DNA of 64,000 nucleotides, taken from the NCBI RefSeq assembly GCF_900143515.1, contig NZ_FSQT01000002.1, forward strand, positions 1,117,501 to 1,181,500, read 5' to 3'. Numbering within the stretch: position 1 is the stretch's first letter; each line of letters begins with the position of its first letter. The position numbers and the translations under genes are program-made. Shown here one piece after another: positions 50,745 through 59,665 of the stretch. The notes under the pieces are model-generated. The model saw nothing but the letters and a program-made list of their open reading frames with translations. It ran no database searches and had not been told where the DNA came from. This DNA is from Micromonospora cremea. Its GTDB lineage: Bacteria > Actinomycetota > Actinomycetes > Mycobacteriales > Micromonosporaceae.

Positions 50745-52091
50745 TCACTGCTGCACCGGCTCGGTCCGGACCGCGGTCAGCGCGGCCAACCCCGGGGTGA
50801 CGCGCTCGGCGTCGCCGAGCACCACGACCGCCGCCCGGGCCGGCGCGAGGTAATGGGCCGCCACCCGTGCGACGTCGTCGGTGGTCGCCTTCGCCAGCCG
50901 GGCCGCGTACTCGGCGAGGAAGTCCAGGCGCAGGCCGTTGCCGGCGTACGCGCTGGTCAACGCGGCCAACCCGGCCTGGGTGGACATGCCGAGCTGGAGG
51001 GTGCCGAGGGCGTACTGGCGGGCCTGCTCCAGTTCCTCGGGCTTCGGTGGCAGCGACGCCAGCCGGCCCAGCTCGTACGTCGTCTCCAGCAACGCCGGGC
51101 CGGTGACCTCGGTGGCCACCTCGGCGGCGGCGACCAGCACCGACCCGGCTACCGAGTGCTCGATCACCGAGTGCGGGCCGTACGTGTAGCCCTTGTCCTC
51201 GCGGATGTTCTCCACCCAGCGGGAGGAGAAGTAGCCGCCGAAGATCAGGTTGGCCAGTTGAAGCGGCGCGTGGTCGGGATCGGTGCGTGGCACGGCCGGC
51301 AGCGCGATCCGCAACGAGGACTGGACCGAGCCGGGCCGGTCGACGAGCAGCAGCGGCCCCGGCTCCAGCGGCGGGGTCGGAGGTAGCTCGGCGACCCGCC
51401 CGGCGCCGGCCCAGCCGCTGAGCGCCCGCTCGGCCGCGTCCAGGGCCTTCTCCGGCTGCACGTCGCCGACCAGCACCAACTGCGCGCCGGCCGGATGCAC
51501 CCGCTCGGCGTGCAGGGTGCGCAGCGCCGCCGGCCGGACGGCGCGGATCTGGCCGGGCTCCGGGGTCTGCGTCGCGTACGGGTGGCGGCCGTAGATCCGC
51601 TTCAGCAGCGCCTCCCGGGCCAGGTGCGCCGGCTGACTCTGCGCCACCTGGATCCGGTCGACCAGCCGGTCCCGCTCGGTGGCCACGTCGTCGCCGGGGT
51701 AGCTGGCCCCGGTCAGCACCTCGGCCAGCAGCTCCAGCATCCGGTCCAGACCGGTGACCAGGCCGGCGCCGGAGAGCATCAGCCGGTCCGGGTCGACGCC
51801 GGCCGAGAGCCCGCCGCCCACCTTCTGCAACTCGGCGGCGATCTGCACGCTGGTCATCGACTCGGTGCCGGAGAGCATGGTCTGCGAGAGCATCGCGCCG
51901 CGGGCCAGATGGGCCCGCCCGAACGGGACCCAGAGCCGCAGCTCGACCAGGGGCACGGCGGGCCGGCGTACGGCGATCACGGTGAGGCCGTTGCGCAGCG
52001 TGCGTTCGGCCTGCTTGGGCACCTTGAGCTTGCGGGTGGGGCCGAGCGGGGGCAGCGTGCGCGGGCCGGTCGGGACGGTGGTGGTGGTCAT
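50745..52091 (-). CDS. M16-family peptidase subunit, inactive type
   Basis: 448 residues with the two-domain M16 fold. Where active members have HxxEH, this one reads GRAHLARGAMLSQ, so the zinc site is absent. The C-terminal half keeps the binding motif VENIREDKGYTYGPHSVIEH (R/Y pair). Such chains pair with an active subunit, here the overlapping upstream gene (ATGA overlap), as in mitochondrial-processing-peptidase-like heterodimers. Confidence 0.87.
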   Translation of the reverse strand: MTTTTVPTGPRTLPPLGPTRKLKVPKQAERTLRNGLTVIAVRRPAVPLVELRLWVPFGRAHLARGAMLSQTMLSGTESMTSVQIAAELQKVGGGLSAGVDPDRLMLSGAGLVTGLDRMLELLAEVLTGASYPGDDVATERDRLVDRIQVAQSQPAHLAREALLKRIYGRHPYATQTPEPGQIRAVRPAALRTLHAERVHPAGAQLVLVGDVQPEKALDAAERALSGWAGAGRVAELPPTPPLEPGPLLLVDRPGSVQSSLRIALPAVPRTDPDHAPLQLANLIFGGYFSSRWVENIREDKGYTYGPHSVIEHSVAGSVLVAAAEVATEVTGPALLETTYELGRLASLPPKPEELEQARQYALGTLQLGMSTQAGLAALTSAYAGNGLRLDFLAEYAARLAKATTDDVARVAAHYLAPARAAVVVLGDAERVTPGLAALTAVRTEPVQQ

Positions 52092-53398
52092 CGGGCACCT
52101 CCGGCGATGACCTCGACGGCGGCGCGGCGTTCCGGGCGCACGGTGGCGGCGGCGGCTCGCACCTGCTCCTCGGTGACCTCGCCGACCAGCCGGGGCAGAT
52201 CGTTGAGCAGGCCCGGCTCGCCACGTTGCTGTTCCAGCACGGCCATCCGCAGCGCCCGGCCGAGCACCGCGTCGGTGTCCCGCAGCAGGTGGGTCGCCAT
52301 CCGGGCCTGGGTCCGGGCCAGCTCCCCCTCGGTCAGCCCGTCGGTGGCCAGCCGGTCCAGCTCCTCGTCCATCGTGCGCAGCACCTTGTCCACGTCGCCA
52401 CCGGGTGGCAGGTGCGCCTGGAGCAGCAGCGCCGTCGGGTCGCGCACGTCGAACGGGTCGCCCATGAAGCCGAGGTACCCGCCGAGGCTGGTCACCGTCC
52501 GGTCGCGCTGGACCAGCCGCTCGACCAGCCGCGACGCGTCGCCGTCGGTCAGCACCTCGGCCAGCACCACGTACGGCAGGTAGGCGGCGAAGTCGGTGAC
52601 CGGGTCGGGCACCCGCCAGGCGCCGGCCACCGCCGGCAGCGGCGCCAGCGCGTCGGTGTACGAGGTGCGCCGCTCGGCGGTGAGGTCGGGCTCGGTGAAG
52701 TCGGGCCGCCGCGGCGCCGGGCGGGCCGGCACGTCGCCGAAGTGGCGGGTGACCAGCTCGGTCGCCTCCGCCACGTCGATGTCGCCGCTGACGGCCAGCA
52801 CCGCGTTGCCGCTGGCGTAGTAGCGGCGAAAGAAGTCCGCGGCGTCGGCGACGGTCGCCGACTCCAGGTCGTCGAAGGAGCCGTAGCCGTCGTGCGCGTT
52901 CGGGAAGGTGTCGAACATGACCGGCGGCAGGGTCAGCCAGGGGAAGCCACCGTACGGACGGTTGAGCACGTTGACCCGGATCTCCTCCTTGACGACGTCG
53001 ACCTGGTTACGCAGGTTCTCCTCGGTCAGCCGGGGGCCGCGCATCCGGTCCGCCTCCAGGAACAGCGCGCGTTCCAGCGCGTTGCTCGGCAGCGTCTCGA
53101 AGTAGTCGGTGTAGTCCAGGTGGGTGGAGCCGTTGAAGGTGCCGCCGGCGCCCTGCACGTGCCGGAAGTGAGCGAGCTTCTCCAGGTTCTCCGAGCCCTG
53201 GAACATCAGGTGCTCGAAGAGGTGGGCGAAGCCGGTGCGCCCCTCCGGCTCGGAGCGGATGCCGACGTCGTAGACCACCGCCACCCCGATCACCGGGGCA
53301 CTGCGGTCGGGGGTGAGCACCACCCGCAGGCCGTTGTCGAGGGTGAACCGCTCGACCGGGTACTTCGTCGCTGGAATTCTGGATCTCCGCGCCGCCAC
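52088..53398 (-). CDS. M16-family zinc peptidase, active subunit
   Basis: 436 residues. AHLFEHLMFQGSENL contains the inverted zinc motif HxxEH, and VDVVKEEIRVNV supplies the distal glutamate. The R/Y substrate-binding pair expected late in the chain is not obvious, since that motif lies in the partner encoded by the next gene. The two overlap by 4 nt and should form a heterodimer. No signal peptide. ATG 53398. Confidence 0.9.
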   Translation of the reverse strand: MAARRSRIPATKYPVERFTLDNGLRVVLTPDRSAPVIGVAVVYDVGIRSEPEGRTGFAHLFEHLMFQGSENLEKLAHFRHVQGAGGTFNGSTHLDYTDYFETLPSNALERALFLEADRMRGPRLTEENLRNQVDVVKEEIRVNVLNRPYGGFPWLTLPPVMFDTFPNAHDGYGSFDDLESATVADAADFFRRYYASGNAVLAVSGDIDVAEATELVTRHFGDVPARPAPRRPDFTEPDLTAERRTSYTDALAPLPAVAGAWRVPDPVTDFAAYLPYVVLAEVLTDGDASRLVERLVQRDRTVTSLGGYLGFMGDPFDVRDPTALLLQAHLPPGGDVDKVLRTMDEELDRLATDGLTEGELARTQARMATHLLRDTDAVLGRALRMAVLEQQRGEPGLLNDLPRLVGEVTEEQVRAAAATVRPERRAAVEVIAGGAR

Positions 53399-53655
53399 GG
53401 GATCGACCCTAGCGCGTCGGCACCTCCACCACCTGCGACCTCCGTGGAGCCGCCGCCACCGGGTGGGCCACCAGGGTCAGCACCTCCGCGCCGACCCGTC
53501 GATCCGCGCCGCGACCTCGGCGCCCTCGCGGACCGCGCGGACTCCGGCCCATGGCTCGGATGCCCTAGCAAACTGGTGGGAGATACCGACATATCTGGAA
53601 CGCGGTGTCCCGGCATGTGGATGGGTCTTGACGCTGCGTCCGACCTGCCCCACTC

Positions 53656-53676
53656 TTCCTACCAACTAAGTAGGAA
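53656..53676 (+). promoter_or_regulatory. Inverted repeat at the sulfonate ABC operon promoter
   Basis: TTCCTAC-caactaa-GTAGGAA, a perfect 7-bp inverted repeat with 7-bp spacer, 20 bp before ssuA and overlapping a likely -10 region (AATACT). It suits a dimeric repressor; the Rrf2 protein encoded at the operon end is the obvious candidate. Confidence 0.5.
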
Positions 53677-53696
53677 TACTGCGGATTGGACGGACG

Positions 53697-54761
53697 ATGA
53701 GACGGCTCCCCCTGCGCCGGTTGGTCACCCTGGCCACCCTCGCCGTGGTCGGCGCGGCGACCCTGGGCAGCACCGCCGCGTGCGGCGACGACAGCGAGGC
53801 CGCGGGCGGCAGCTCCGGCCCGGTGACGCTGCGCCTCGGGTACTTCCCCAACATCACCCACGCGCCGGCGGTCGTCGGCCTGGAGAAGGGCATCTTCGCC
53901 GAGAAGCTCGGCGCCAACGTGAAGCTGGACCCGAAGACGTTCAACGCCGGCCCGGCCGCCATCGAGGCGGTCTTCTCCGGTGCGTTGGACGCCACCTACA
54001 TCGGCCCGAACCCCACCGTGAACGCGTTCTCCAAGTCCAAGGGGGAAGCGGTCCGGGTCGTCTCCGGCGCCGCCTCCGGTGGCGTGGCGCTGGTCGTCAA
54101 GCCCGGCATCAACGGCCCGCAGGACCTGAAGGGCAGGAAGATCGCCACCCCGCAGCTGGGCAACACCCAGGACGTGGCGGTCCGCTACTGGCTCAAGCAG
54201 CAGGGGCTGACCACCACCAAGGAGGGAGGCGGCGACGTCAGGATCGTGCCGCAGGAGAACGCCCAGACGGTGGAGACCTTCAGCATCGGCGCGATCGACG
54301 CCGCCTGGGTGCCCGAGCCGTTCGTCTCCCGGTTGGTCAACGCCGGCGGCAAGGTGCTGGTCGACGAGCGGGACCTGTGGCCGGACAGGAAGTTCGTCAT
54401 CACCAACCTGCTGGTGAGCACGAAGTTCCTCAAGGCCCACCCGGACGTGGTGCAGAAGCTGGTCGACGGCCAGGTCGCCGCGAACGAGTTCGTCAACAGT
54501 AGGCCGGACGAGGCCCAGCAGGCCATCTCCGCGGCGATCGGCAAGATCACCGGCAAGCCGCTGGACCTGAAGCTGATCAAGCAGGCGTGGCCGACCTTGG
54601 AGTTCACCAACGACCCGATCGCCAGCTCGCTGAAGGCCGGGCTCGACCACGCCGTCGAGGTGAAGCTGACCGATCCGGTGGACCTCAAGGGCCTGTACGA
54701 CCTGACGTACCTCAACAACGCGCTCAAGGCCCAGGGCAAGCCCGGGGTCGTCCAGCCATGA
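53697..54761 (+). CDS. ssuA: Sulfonate/nitrate-type ABC substrate-binding lipoprotein
   Basis: 354 residues. Signal peptide with lipobox ending TAACGDDS near residue 29. Mature part VTLRLGYFPNITHAPAVVGLEKGIFAEKLG, then YIGPNPTVNAF and LDAAWVPEPFVSRL are typical of the SsuA/NrtA/TauA binding-protein family. It probably delivers an organosulfonate (or similar anion) to the SsuBC transporter. ATG 53697. The stop overlaps the next start (ATGA). Confidence 0.82.
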   Translation: MRRLPLRRLVTLATLAVVGAATLGSTAACGDDSEAAGGSSGPVTLRLGYFPNITHAPAVVGLEKGIFAEKLGANVKLDPKTFNAGPAAIEAVFSGALDATYIGPNPTVNAFSKSKGEAVRVVSGAASGGVALVVKPGINGPQDLKGRKIATPQLGNTQDVAVRYWLKQQGLTTTKEGGGDVRIVPQENAQTVETFSIGAIDAAWVPEPFVSRLVNAGGKVLVDERDLWPDRKFVITNLLVSTKFLKAHPDVVQKLVDGQVAANEFVNSRPDEAQQAISAAIGKITGKPLDLKLIKQAWPTLEFTNDPIASSLKAGLDHAVEVKLTDPVDLKGLYDLTYLNNALKAQGKPGVVQP

Positions 54762-55537
54762 CGTCAACCACGACGACGCCGCGGAGCGCGACCACCGCGG
54801 TCGCGCTCTCCGACGTGACCAAGGTGTACGGACGCGGAGCGAACGCCGTCCTGGCCCTGGACGGCGTGTCCCTGGACGTGGCGCCGGGCGAGTTCGTCTG
54901 CCTGGTCGGCGCCTCCGGCTGCGGCAAGAGCACCCTGCTCAACCTGGTCGCCGGGCTGGATCGGCCCAGCGGTGGGCAGATCGCCCTGGCCGGCGACGCC
55001 AGTCCTGGGCTGATGTTCCAGGAGCCGGCGCTCTTTCCCTGGCTGACCGTCGACGGGAACGTGGAGGTCCCGTTGAAGCTGCGCGGGCTGCCCCGGGCCG
55101 AGCGGCGCGCGCGGGTGGCGGAGCTGCTGCGCACCGTGCACCTGGCCGACTTCGGCCGCAAGCGCCCGCACGAGCTCTCCGGCGGAATGCGGCAGCGGGT
55201 CGCGCTGGCCCGCACGCTGGCGCTGGACACCCCGGTGCTGCTGATGGACGAACCGTTCGGCGCGCTGGACGCGATGACCCGGGACATCCTGCACGACGAG
55301 CTGGAACGGATCTGGTCCGAGCGCAGGCTCTCGGTGCTCTTCGTGACCCACAACGTCCGCGAGGCAGCCCGGCTGGCCGACCGGATCATCCTGCTCTCCA
55401 GCCGCCCCGGCCGGATCATCTACTCCACCACGGTGGACATCCCGCGCCCACGGCGGATCGACTCCCCCGAGGTCGCCGCCATCGCCGCCGAGGTCACCGA
55501 GCGGCTCCGTACGGAGGTGGGCCGCCATGGCCAGTGA
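54758..55537 (+). CDS. ssuB: Sulfonate-type ABC transporter ATPase
   Basis: 259 residues. Walker A GASGCGKSTLLN, Q-loop MFQEPALFPWLTV, signature ELSGGMRQRVALAR, Walker B VLLMDEPFGALDAMTR and H-loop VTHNVREA are complete. The DEPFGALD and FQEPALFPW blocks are those of the nitrate/sulfonate/taurine subfamily. It is coupled to both neighbours by overlaps. Confidence 0.9.
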   Translation: MTSTTTTPRSATTAVALSDVTKVYGRGANAVLALDGVSLDVAPGEFVCLVGASGCGKSTLLNLVAGLDRPSGGQIALAGDASPGLMFQEPALFPWLTVDGNVEVPLKLRGLPRAERRARVAELLRTVHLADFGRKRPHELSGGMRQRVALARTLALDTPVLLMDEPFGALDAMTRDILHDELERIWSERRLSVLFVTHNVREAARLADRIILLSSRPGRIIYSTTVDIPRPRRIDSPEVAAIAAEVTERLRTEVGRHGQ

Positions 55538-56411
55538 CACCCTGACCAGCACGGCGCGTACCGACGCGCAGATCTCCGGCCTCGACGCGCTGGAGATCGC
55601 CGGCCGGGAGAAGGAGATCTCCCGGGGCACCCGGGTCTGGGCGGCCACCTGGCCCAAGCTGGCCGCGCTGGCCATCGTCATCGCGGCCTGGCAGTTGGTG
55701 GTCTGGTCGGGCTGGAAGCCGCCGTACTCGCTGCCGGGGCCGCTGGTCGTCGGCCGCGAGCTGATGACCCAGGCCCAGGGTCCACAGCTCTGGGAGGGCC
55801 TGCTGACCACGCTGCGCCGGGCAGCCGTCGGGTACGTCTTCTCGGTCGCGGTCGGCCTGCTCATGGGCCTGGCGGTGGCCCGGTCCACGATGCTCCGGGC
55901 TGCCATCGGCTCGATGATCACCGCGTTGCAGACCATGCCGTCGATCGCCTGGTTCCCGCTGGCCATCCTGCTGTTCGAGCTGAGCGAGAAGGCGATCTTC
56001 TTCGTGGTGGTACTCGGCGCGGCACCGTCCATCGCCAACGGCGTGATCTCCGGTGTGGACTACGTGCCGCCGCTGCTCCTACGCGCGGGCCGCAACCTGG
56101 GTGCCCGGGGGCTGAACCTCTACCGGTACGTGATCGCACCGGCCGCGCTGCCGGCGATCGTCGCCGGGCTCAAGCAGGGCTGGGCGTTCTCCTGGCGTAG
56201 CCTGATGGCCGGCGAGCTGATCGTGGTCGGCATCTCGCAGACCTCCCTCGGCGCCCAGCTCACCTACTCCCGTGAGCTGTCCGACGCGCCCTGGCTGCTC
56301 TCCACCATGATCGTCATCCTGGTGCTCGGCCTGGTCGTGGATGCCGCGTTCGGTGCGGCGGACAAGGCGATCCGGCGCCGCTGGGGTGTGCTGGACCAGG
56401 CTGGTCAGTGA
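55527..56411 (+). CDS. ssuC: Sulfonate-type ABC transporter permease
   Basis: 294 residues with about six transmembrane helices. The cytoplasmic coupling loop carrying the EAA-type motif is LRAGRNLGARGLNLYRYVIAPAALPAIVAGL, as in SsuC/TauC. It overlaps the ATPase gene by 11 nt. Only one permease gene is present, so it should homodimerise. Confidence 0.9.
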   Translation: MASDTLTSTARTDAQISGLDALEIAGREKEISRGTRVWAATWPKLAALAIVIAAWQLVVWSGWKPPYSLPGPLVVGRELMTQAQGPQLWEGLLTTLRRAAVGYVFSVAVGLLMGLAVARSTMLRAAIGSMITALQTMPSIAWFPLAILLFELSEKAIFFVVVLGAAPSIANGVISGVDYVPPLLLRAGRNLGARGLNLYRYVIAPAALPAIVAGLKQGWAFSWRSLMAGELIVVGISQTSLGAQLTYSRELSDAPWLLSTMIVILVLGLVVDAAFGAADKAIRRRWGVLDQAGQ

Positions 56412-56412
56412 C

Positions 56413-56892
56413 GTGTACGTCTCCGCGCGCAGCGATTACGCGCTCCGGGCCATGCTCGGCGTCGCCGCCGCTGCCGCCGACAGTGGCGGTGGCGGTGGCG
56501 CTGCCGCCGACGGTGGCGTTGGCGGTGGTGACCTGGTGAAGGCGGCCAGCCTCGCCGAGGTGCAGGAGATCCCGCTCAGCTTCCTCCAGGGCATCCTGCT
56601 GGACCTGCGCCGCGCCGGCCTGCTGCTCAGCCATCGCGGCACCGAGGGCGGGTACGCGCTGGCCAGAGCGCCCGACGAGATCACCGTGGGGGACGTGCTG
56701 CGAGCGGTCGGCGGCTCGCTGACCACGGTGCGCGGACTGCCGACCGAGCGGGCCGGCTACCACGGGGTGGCCGCCGGGCTGACCGAGGTCTGGCTGGCGG
56801 TGCACGGGGCGATCGCCACGGTGGTGGACAGCACGACCCTGGCCGACCTGCTGACCCGCGGCTCGACCGGCCGCGCCCACACACCGTCCTGA
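56413..56892 (+). CDS. Rrf2-family regulator with a glycine-rich duplication
   Basis: 159 residues. It begins VYVSARSDYALRAMLGVAAA, the Rrf2 start, and has the helix IPLSFLQGILLDLRRAGLLLS and wing GGYALARAPDEITVGDVLRAVGG. Between helices 1 and 2 a low-complexity Gly/Ala stretch of about 20 residues is inserted, encoded by a 30-bp tandem duplication. It has no cysteine at all, so it cannot bind an Fe-S cluster. GTG 56413 starts 1 nt after the permease stop. It probably controls the ABC operon. Confidence 0.82.
   Translation: MYVSARSDYALRAMLGVAAAAADSGGGGGAAADGGVGGGDLVKAASLAEVQEIPLSFLQGILLDLRRAGLLLSHRGTEGGYALARAPDEITVGDVLRAVGGSLTTVRGLPTERAGYHGVAAGLTEVWLAVHGAIATVVDSTTLADLLTRGSTGRAHTPS
56470..56529 (+). 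repeat. 30-bp in-frame tandem duplication within the Rrf2 gene
   Basis: Copies at 56470-56499 and 56500-56529 both start GCTGCCGCCGAC and differ at 3 of 30 positions. Each adds ten codons, rich in Gly and Ala. Confidence 0.8.
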
Positions 56893-57045
56893 TCGCCTGA
56901 CGCCGACGGGCGGGGACCACTCGCCAGCAGGTGATCGACGGTGGTGGCGGCGTGGTCGGGCCGGTGCCCCGCCGACCCGACCACGCCTCGTACCGATCCT
57001 GACCGGGCCTGCCCCTCCGCCGGCACCGGTCGGTCCGGCCGCTGC

Positions 57046-57246
57046 TCAGCCCACGTGTGCGACCGTCGGGCCGGAGCCCGGGTCGCCGGGGCTGTGCAGC
57101 TCCACCAAGCCGGCGGGAGCATTACCCACCGGGGTGGCGTGCCAGGGCGCGAAGGCTGCAACCATGGCGAGCAACAGTCCGGCGAGCGCGACCGCGACCA
57201 CCAGGATCAGTTCGCGCAGCGCACCCGAGCCGGCTTCGCCCGCCAT
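57046..57246 (-). CDS. Small single-span membrane protein
   Basis: 66 residues. ELILVVAVALAGLLLAMVAAF forms one membrane helix near the N-terminus; the tail is short and polar (VELHSPGDPGSGPTVAHVG). ATG 57246 is preferred, with GAAGGGG 5 nt upstream. No family is recognised. Confidence 0.5.
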   Translation of the reverse strand: MAGEAGSGALRELILVVAVALAGLLLAMVAAFAPWHATPVGNAPAGLVELHSPGDPGSGPTVAHVG

Positions 57247-57455
57247 GGTCACCCCTTCCGTGCCGGGCCCCCGCCCGGCGTCCCCGGGTGGTCAGCTTCG
57301 ACCACGATTCCTCGGAACACAGTCGGCCAGCCGACCCAGCCGAGGCTGATTACCGACTCAGAGGAACGGTCGGACGTCGATCCAGGGGTTCCTGGCCACC
57401 GTGGCGACGGGCCGGGGCCGGGCCGAGGGCCGGGGCCGAGGGACTGATGCGGCCG

Positions 57456-57538
57456 CCTTTGCTCTGCTTCAACCGGCGCAACAGCCGGTGTCCGCTATCC
57501 GGACAGCGCCCGTTGCGTGGGTTGAAGCAGAGCAAAGG
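57456..57538. repeat. 83-bp near-perfect palindromic element (MITE/REP-like)
   Basis: Outer arms CCTTTGCTCTGCTTCAACC (57456-57474) and its exact complement (57520-57538) are 19 bp each. Inside, GCAAC/GTTGC and an apical TGTCCG/CGGACA pair continue the fold, so nearly all 83 bp can form one hairpin in either strand's RNA or a cruciform in DNA. It is not followed by a T-run, so it is not a typical terminator. Confidence 0.8.
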
Positions 57539-57735
57539 GCGTCACCAGGGGTCGGTGGACCCCCAGGCGACCAGGGCCGCGGATGCCTGGCCCCGCGCGA
57601 TCAGACCTCGTGCGACCAAGCCCCGGCCCTGCGTCCAGTCCGCATGTCGTCGGAGACCCCGTCGCACGACCAGGCGGGCCTGCGCGTGGCCAGGCCTGCG
57701 TCACCGGCCTGGCCTGCGCCACCCCCGCAGACAGA

Positions 57736-57767
57736 CCGACCCGCCCAGCCGGAGCGGGGCGGGTCGG
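57736..57767 (-). terminator. Terminator after the DEAD-box helicase gene
   Basis: CCGACCCGCCC and GGGCGGGTCGG form a perfect 11-bp stem with a 10-nt loop, just beyond the helicase stop. Confidence 0.7.
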
Positions 57768-57782
57768 TTCGTGCGGAGAACG

Positions 57783-59105
57783 TCAGACGGTGCGGGGCCG
57801 GCGCGGGCGGCGGGACCGGCCCGACGCGCGGTGCGCCGGCCGGGCGGCGCCGTCGGCGACCGAGCCGCCGGATCCACCGGCGGTGCGTCCCCGACCAGCG
57901 GGCGCCGGCGGGGCGGCGATGGTCACCGGCACGCCGGAGGGCTCGCGGGCACCGGTCACCCGGGCCAGCGCCCCGTCACCGGGACGGACCTGGACCGACT
58001 CGGGCCGGATGCCCGCGGTGGCCATCAGCCGGGACACGTCCCGGCGCTGCTCGGGCAGGACCAGGGTGACCACGGAGCCGGACTCGCCGGCCCGGGCGGT
58101 CCGGCCGCCCCGGTGCAGGTAGTCCTTCGCCTCGGTCGGCGGGTCCACGTTGACGACCATGTCCAGGCCGTCGACGTGGATGCCCCGGGCCGCCACGTCC
58201 GTGGCGACCAGGGCGGTCACCTGGCCGTTGCGGAACTGCTCCAGGATCCGGGTGCGCTGCGGCTGGGACTTGCCGCCGTGCAGCGCGGCCGCGCGTACCC
58301 CCTTGGAGAGCAACTGGCGGGCGAGCCGGTCGGCGCGGTGCTTCGTACCCATGAACAGGATGGTGCGGCCGTCACGGGCGGCGATCCGGGTCAACGCGTC
58401 GGGCTTGTCCACCGCGTCGACGTGCAGCACGTGGTGGGTCATGGCGGTGACCGTGGCGGTGCCGGGGTCGACCGAGTGGGTCACCGGGCTGCTCAGGAAA
58501 CGGCGGACCAGCCGGTCCACGCCACCGTCCAGGGTCGCCGAGAAGAGCATCCGCTGCCCCTGCGGCGCGACCTGCTCCAGCAGCTTGGTGACCTGCGGCA
58601 GGAAGCCCATGTCGGCCATCTGGTCGGCCTCGTCGAGCACGGTGATCTCGACCTGGTCGAGCCGGGCGTCGCCGCGGTTGATCAGATCGTGCAGCCGACC
58701 GGGGGTGGCCACGACCACCTCGGCGCCGGCGCGCAGGGCGTCCGCCTGGCGCTGCAACGACAGCCCGCCGACGACGGTGGCGCAGCGCAGCCCGACGGCG
58801 CGGGCGTACGGGGACAGCGCGGTGGTCACCTGCTGGGCCAACTCCCGGGTCGGCACCAGCACCAGGGCCAGCGGACGACCCGGCCGGGCCTTGCGGCCGG
58901 CGGTGCGGGAGAGCAGCGGAAGCCCGAAGGCGAGGGTCTTGCCGGAGCCGGTACGACCCCGGCCGAGCACGTCCCGGCCGGCGAGCGAGTCGGGCAGCGT
59001 GGCCGACTGGATCGGGAACGGCTCGGTGATGCCCTGCGCGGTCAGCGCGGTGAGCAGCGCCGGCGCCAGACCGGTATGGGCAAACGAAGGAATAACGGTG
59101 GTCAC
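57783..59105 (-). CDS. DEAD-box RNA helicase
   Basis: 440 residues. Q motif and GRGRTGSGKTLAFGLPLL (motif I), PTRELAQQV, TPGRLHDL, VLDEADQMADMGF (DEAD), FSATLDG, then ATDVAARGIHVDGLD and HRGGRTARAGESG cover motifs Ia-VI. The C-terminal 80 residues are Gly/Pro/Arg-rich, an RNA-binding tail. Genes of this type act in RNA unwinding at low temperature, and a cold-shock protein gene lies directly upstream. GTG 59105 with GAGGAAGG upstream. Confidence 0.9.
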   Translation of the reverse strand: MTTVIPSFAHTGLAPALLTALTAQGITEPFPIQSATLPDSLAGRDVLGRGRTGSGKTLAFGLPLLSRTAGRKARPGRPLALVLVPTRELAQQVTTALSPYARAVGLRCATVVGGLSLQRQADALRAGAEVVVATPGRLHDLINRGDARLDQVEITVLDEADQMADMGFLPQVTKLLEQVAPQGQRMLFSATLDGGVDRLVRRFLSSPVTHSVDPGTATVTAMTHHVLHVDAVDKPDALTRIAARDGRTILFMGTKHRADRLARQLLSKGVRAAALHGGKSQPQRTRILEQFRNGQVTALVATDVAARGIHVDGLDMVVNVDPPTEAKDYLHRGGRTARAGESGSVVTLVLPEQRRDVSRLMATAGIRPESVQVRPGDGALARVTGAREPSGVPVTIAAPPAPAGRGRTAGGSGGSVADGAARPAHRASGRSRRPRRPRTV

Positions 59106-59328
59106 GCAGGAGCCTTCCTCGACGCGGCACGTGTCGAGGGAGGGCGCCGAAGATCGGCGCTGTCGCCAGCGGAAAAGGCCGCCAGGACTCACAAGCACGA
59201 ACCGAAGGGGGTACGGGCCGGCCCGCCGCCGGGCCGCCGCCTGCGTACGCAGGTCGACGACGGGGCGGGCCGGTCCCGTCACCGCCGCGCCCGGAGGGCG
59301 CGACAGGTAATGCTGGCCGATCCGAAGA

Positions 59329-59532
59329 TCAGAGCGGGCGGATGTTCTCCGCCTGCGGGCCCTTCTGGCCCTGGGTCACCTCGAACTCGACCCGCTGGTT
59401 CTCGTCCAGGCTCCGGTAGCCGGAGGACTGGATCGCCGAGAAGTGGGCGAAGACGTCAGCGCCGCCGCCGTCCGGGGTGATGAAGCCGAAGCCCTTGTCA
59501 GCGTTGAACCACTTCACGGTGCCAATAGCCAT
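59329..59532 (-). CDS. csp: Cold-shock protein CspA family
   Basis: 67 residues: [23 protein letters not shown] (RNP1) and [17 protein letters not shown] (RNP2) are complete. It is a single-stranded nucleic-acid chaperone. AAGGAG stands 7-9 nt before ATG 59532, and the leader is about 195 nt long if the promoter at 59732-59762 is used, typical of csp mRNAs. Confidence 0.95.
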   Translation of the reverse strand: MAIGTVKWFNADKGFGFITPDGGGADVFAHFSAIQSSGYRSLDENQRVEFEVTQGQKGPQAENIRPL

Positions 59533-59665
59533 GTGTTTCGTCTCCTTGACGGAACGTCGGACTCGCACTTGTTGCGAGCCCGAAGAGGAGCGCTCCGCGC
59601 GGGAATGCGCGAATCGCCTGTCGCTTCTGGTCGCCCCGCCCGGAGAACTCCGGACACAACAAAGA

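Larger units (their letters stand above)
57247..57782. other. 536-bp intergenic region with a palindromic element and terminator
   Basis: Holds GC-rich short repeats (GGCCGGGGCCGAGGG units near 57408-57443), the 83-bp palindrome at 57456-57538, further CCTGG/GGCC-rich repeats (57560-57720) and the helicase terminator at 57736-57767. No convincing protein gene. Confidence 0.6.

Noticed and set aside
53605..53631. Eight-codon ORF reading MSRHVDGS upstream of ssuA, like a cysteine-type leader peptide
   Set aside because: It keeps RHVD but lacks the following R-V-S-A-x-C part and a ribosome-binding site. Too short to support; chance is likely.
57057..59480. 807-residue plus-strand open frame across the intergenic region and DEAD-box gene
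   Set aside because: Low-complexity composition, antisense to a clear helicase, no family features.
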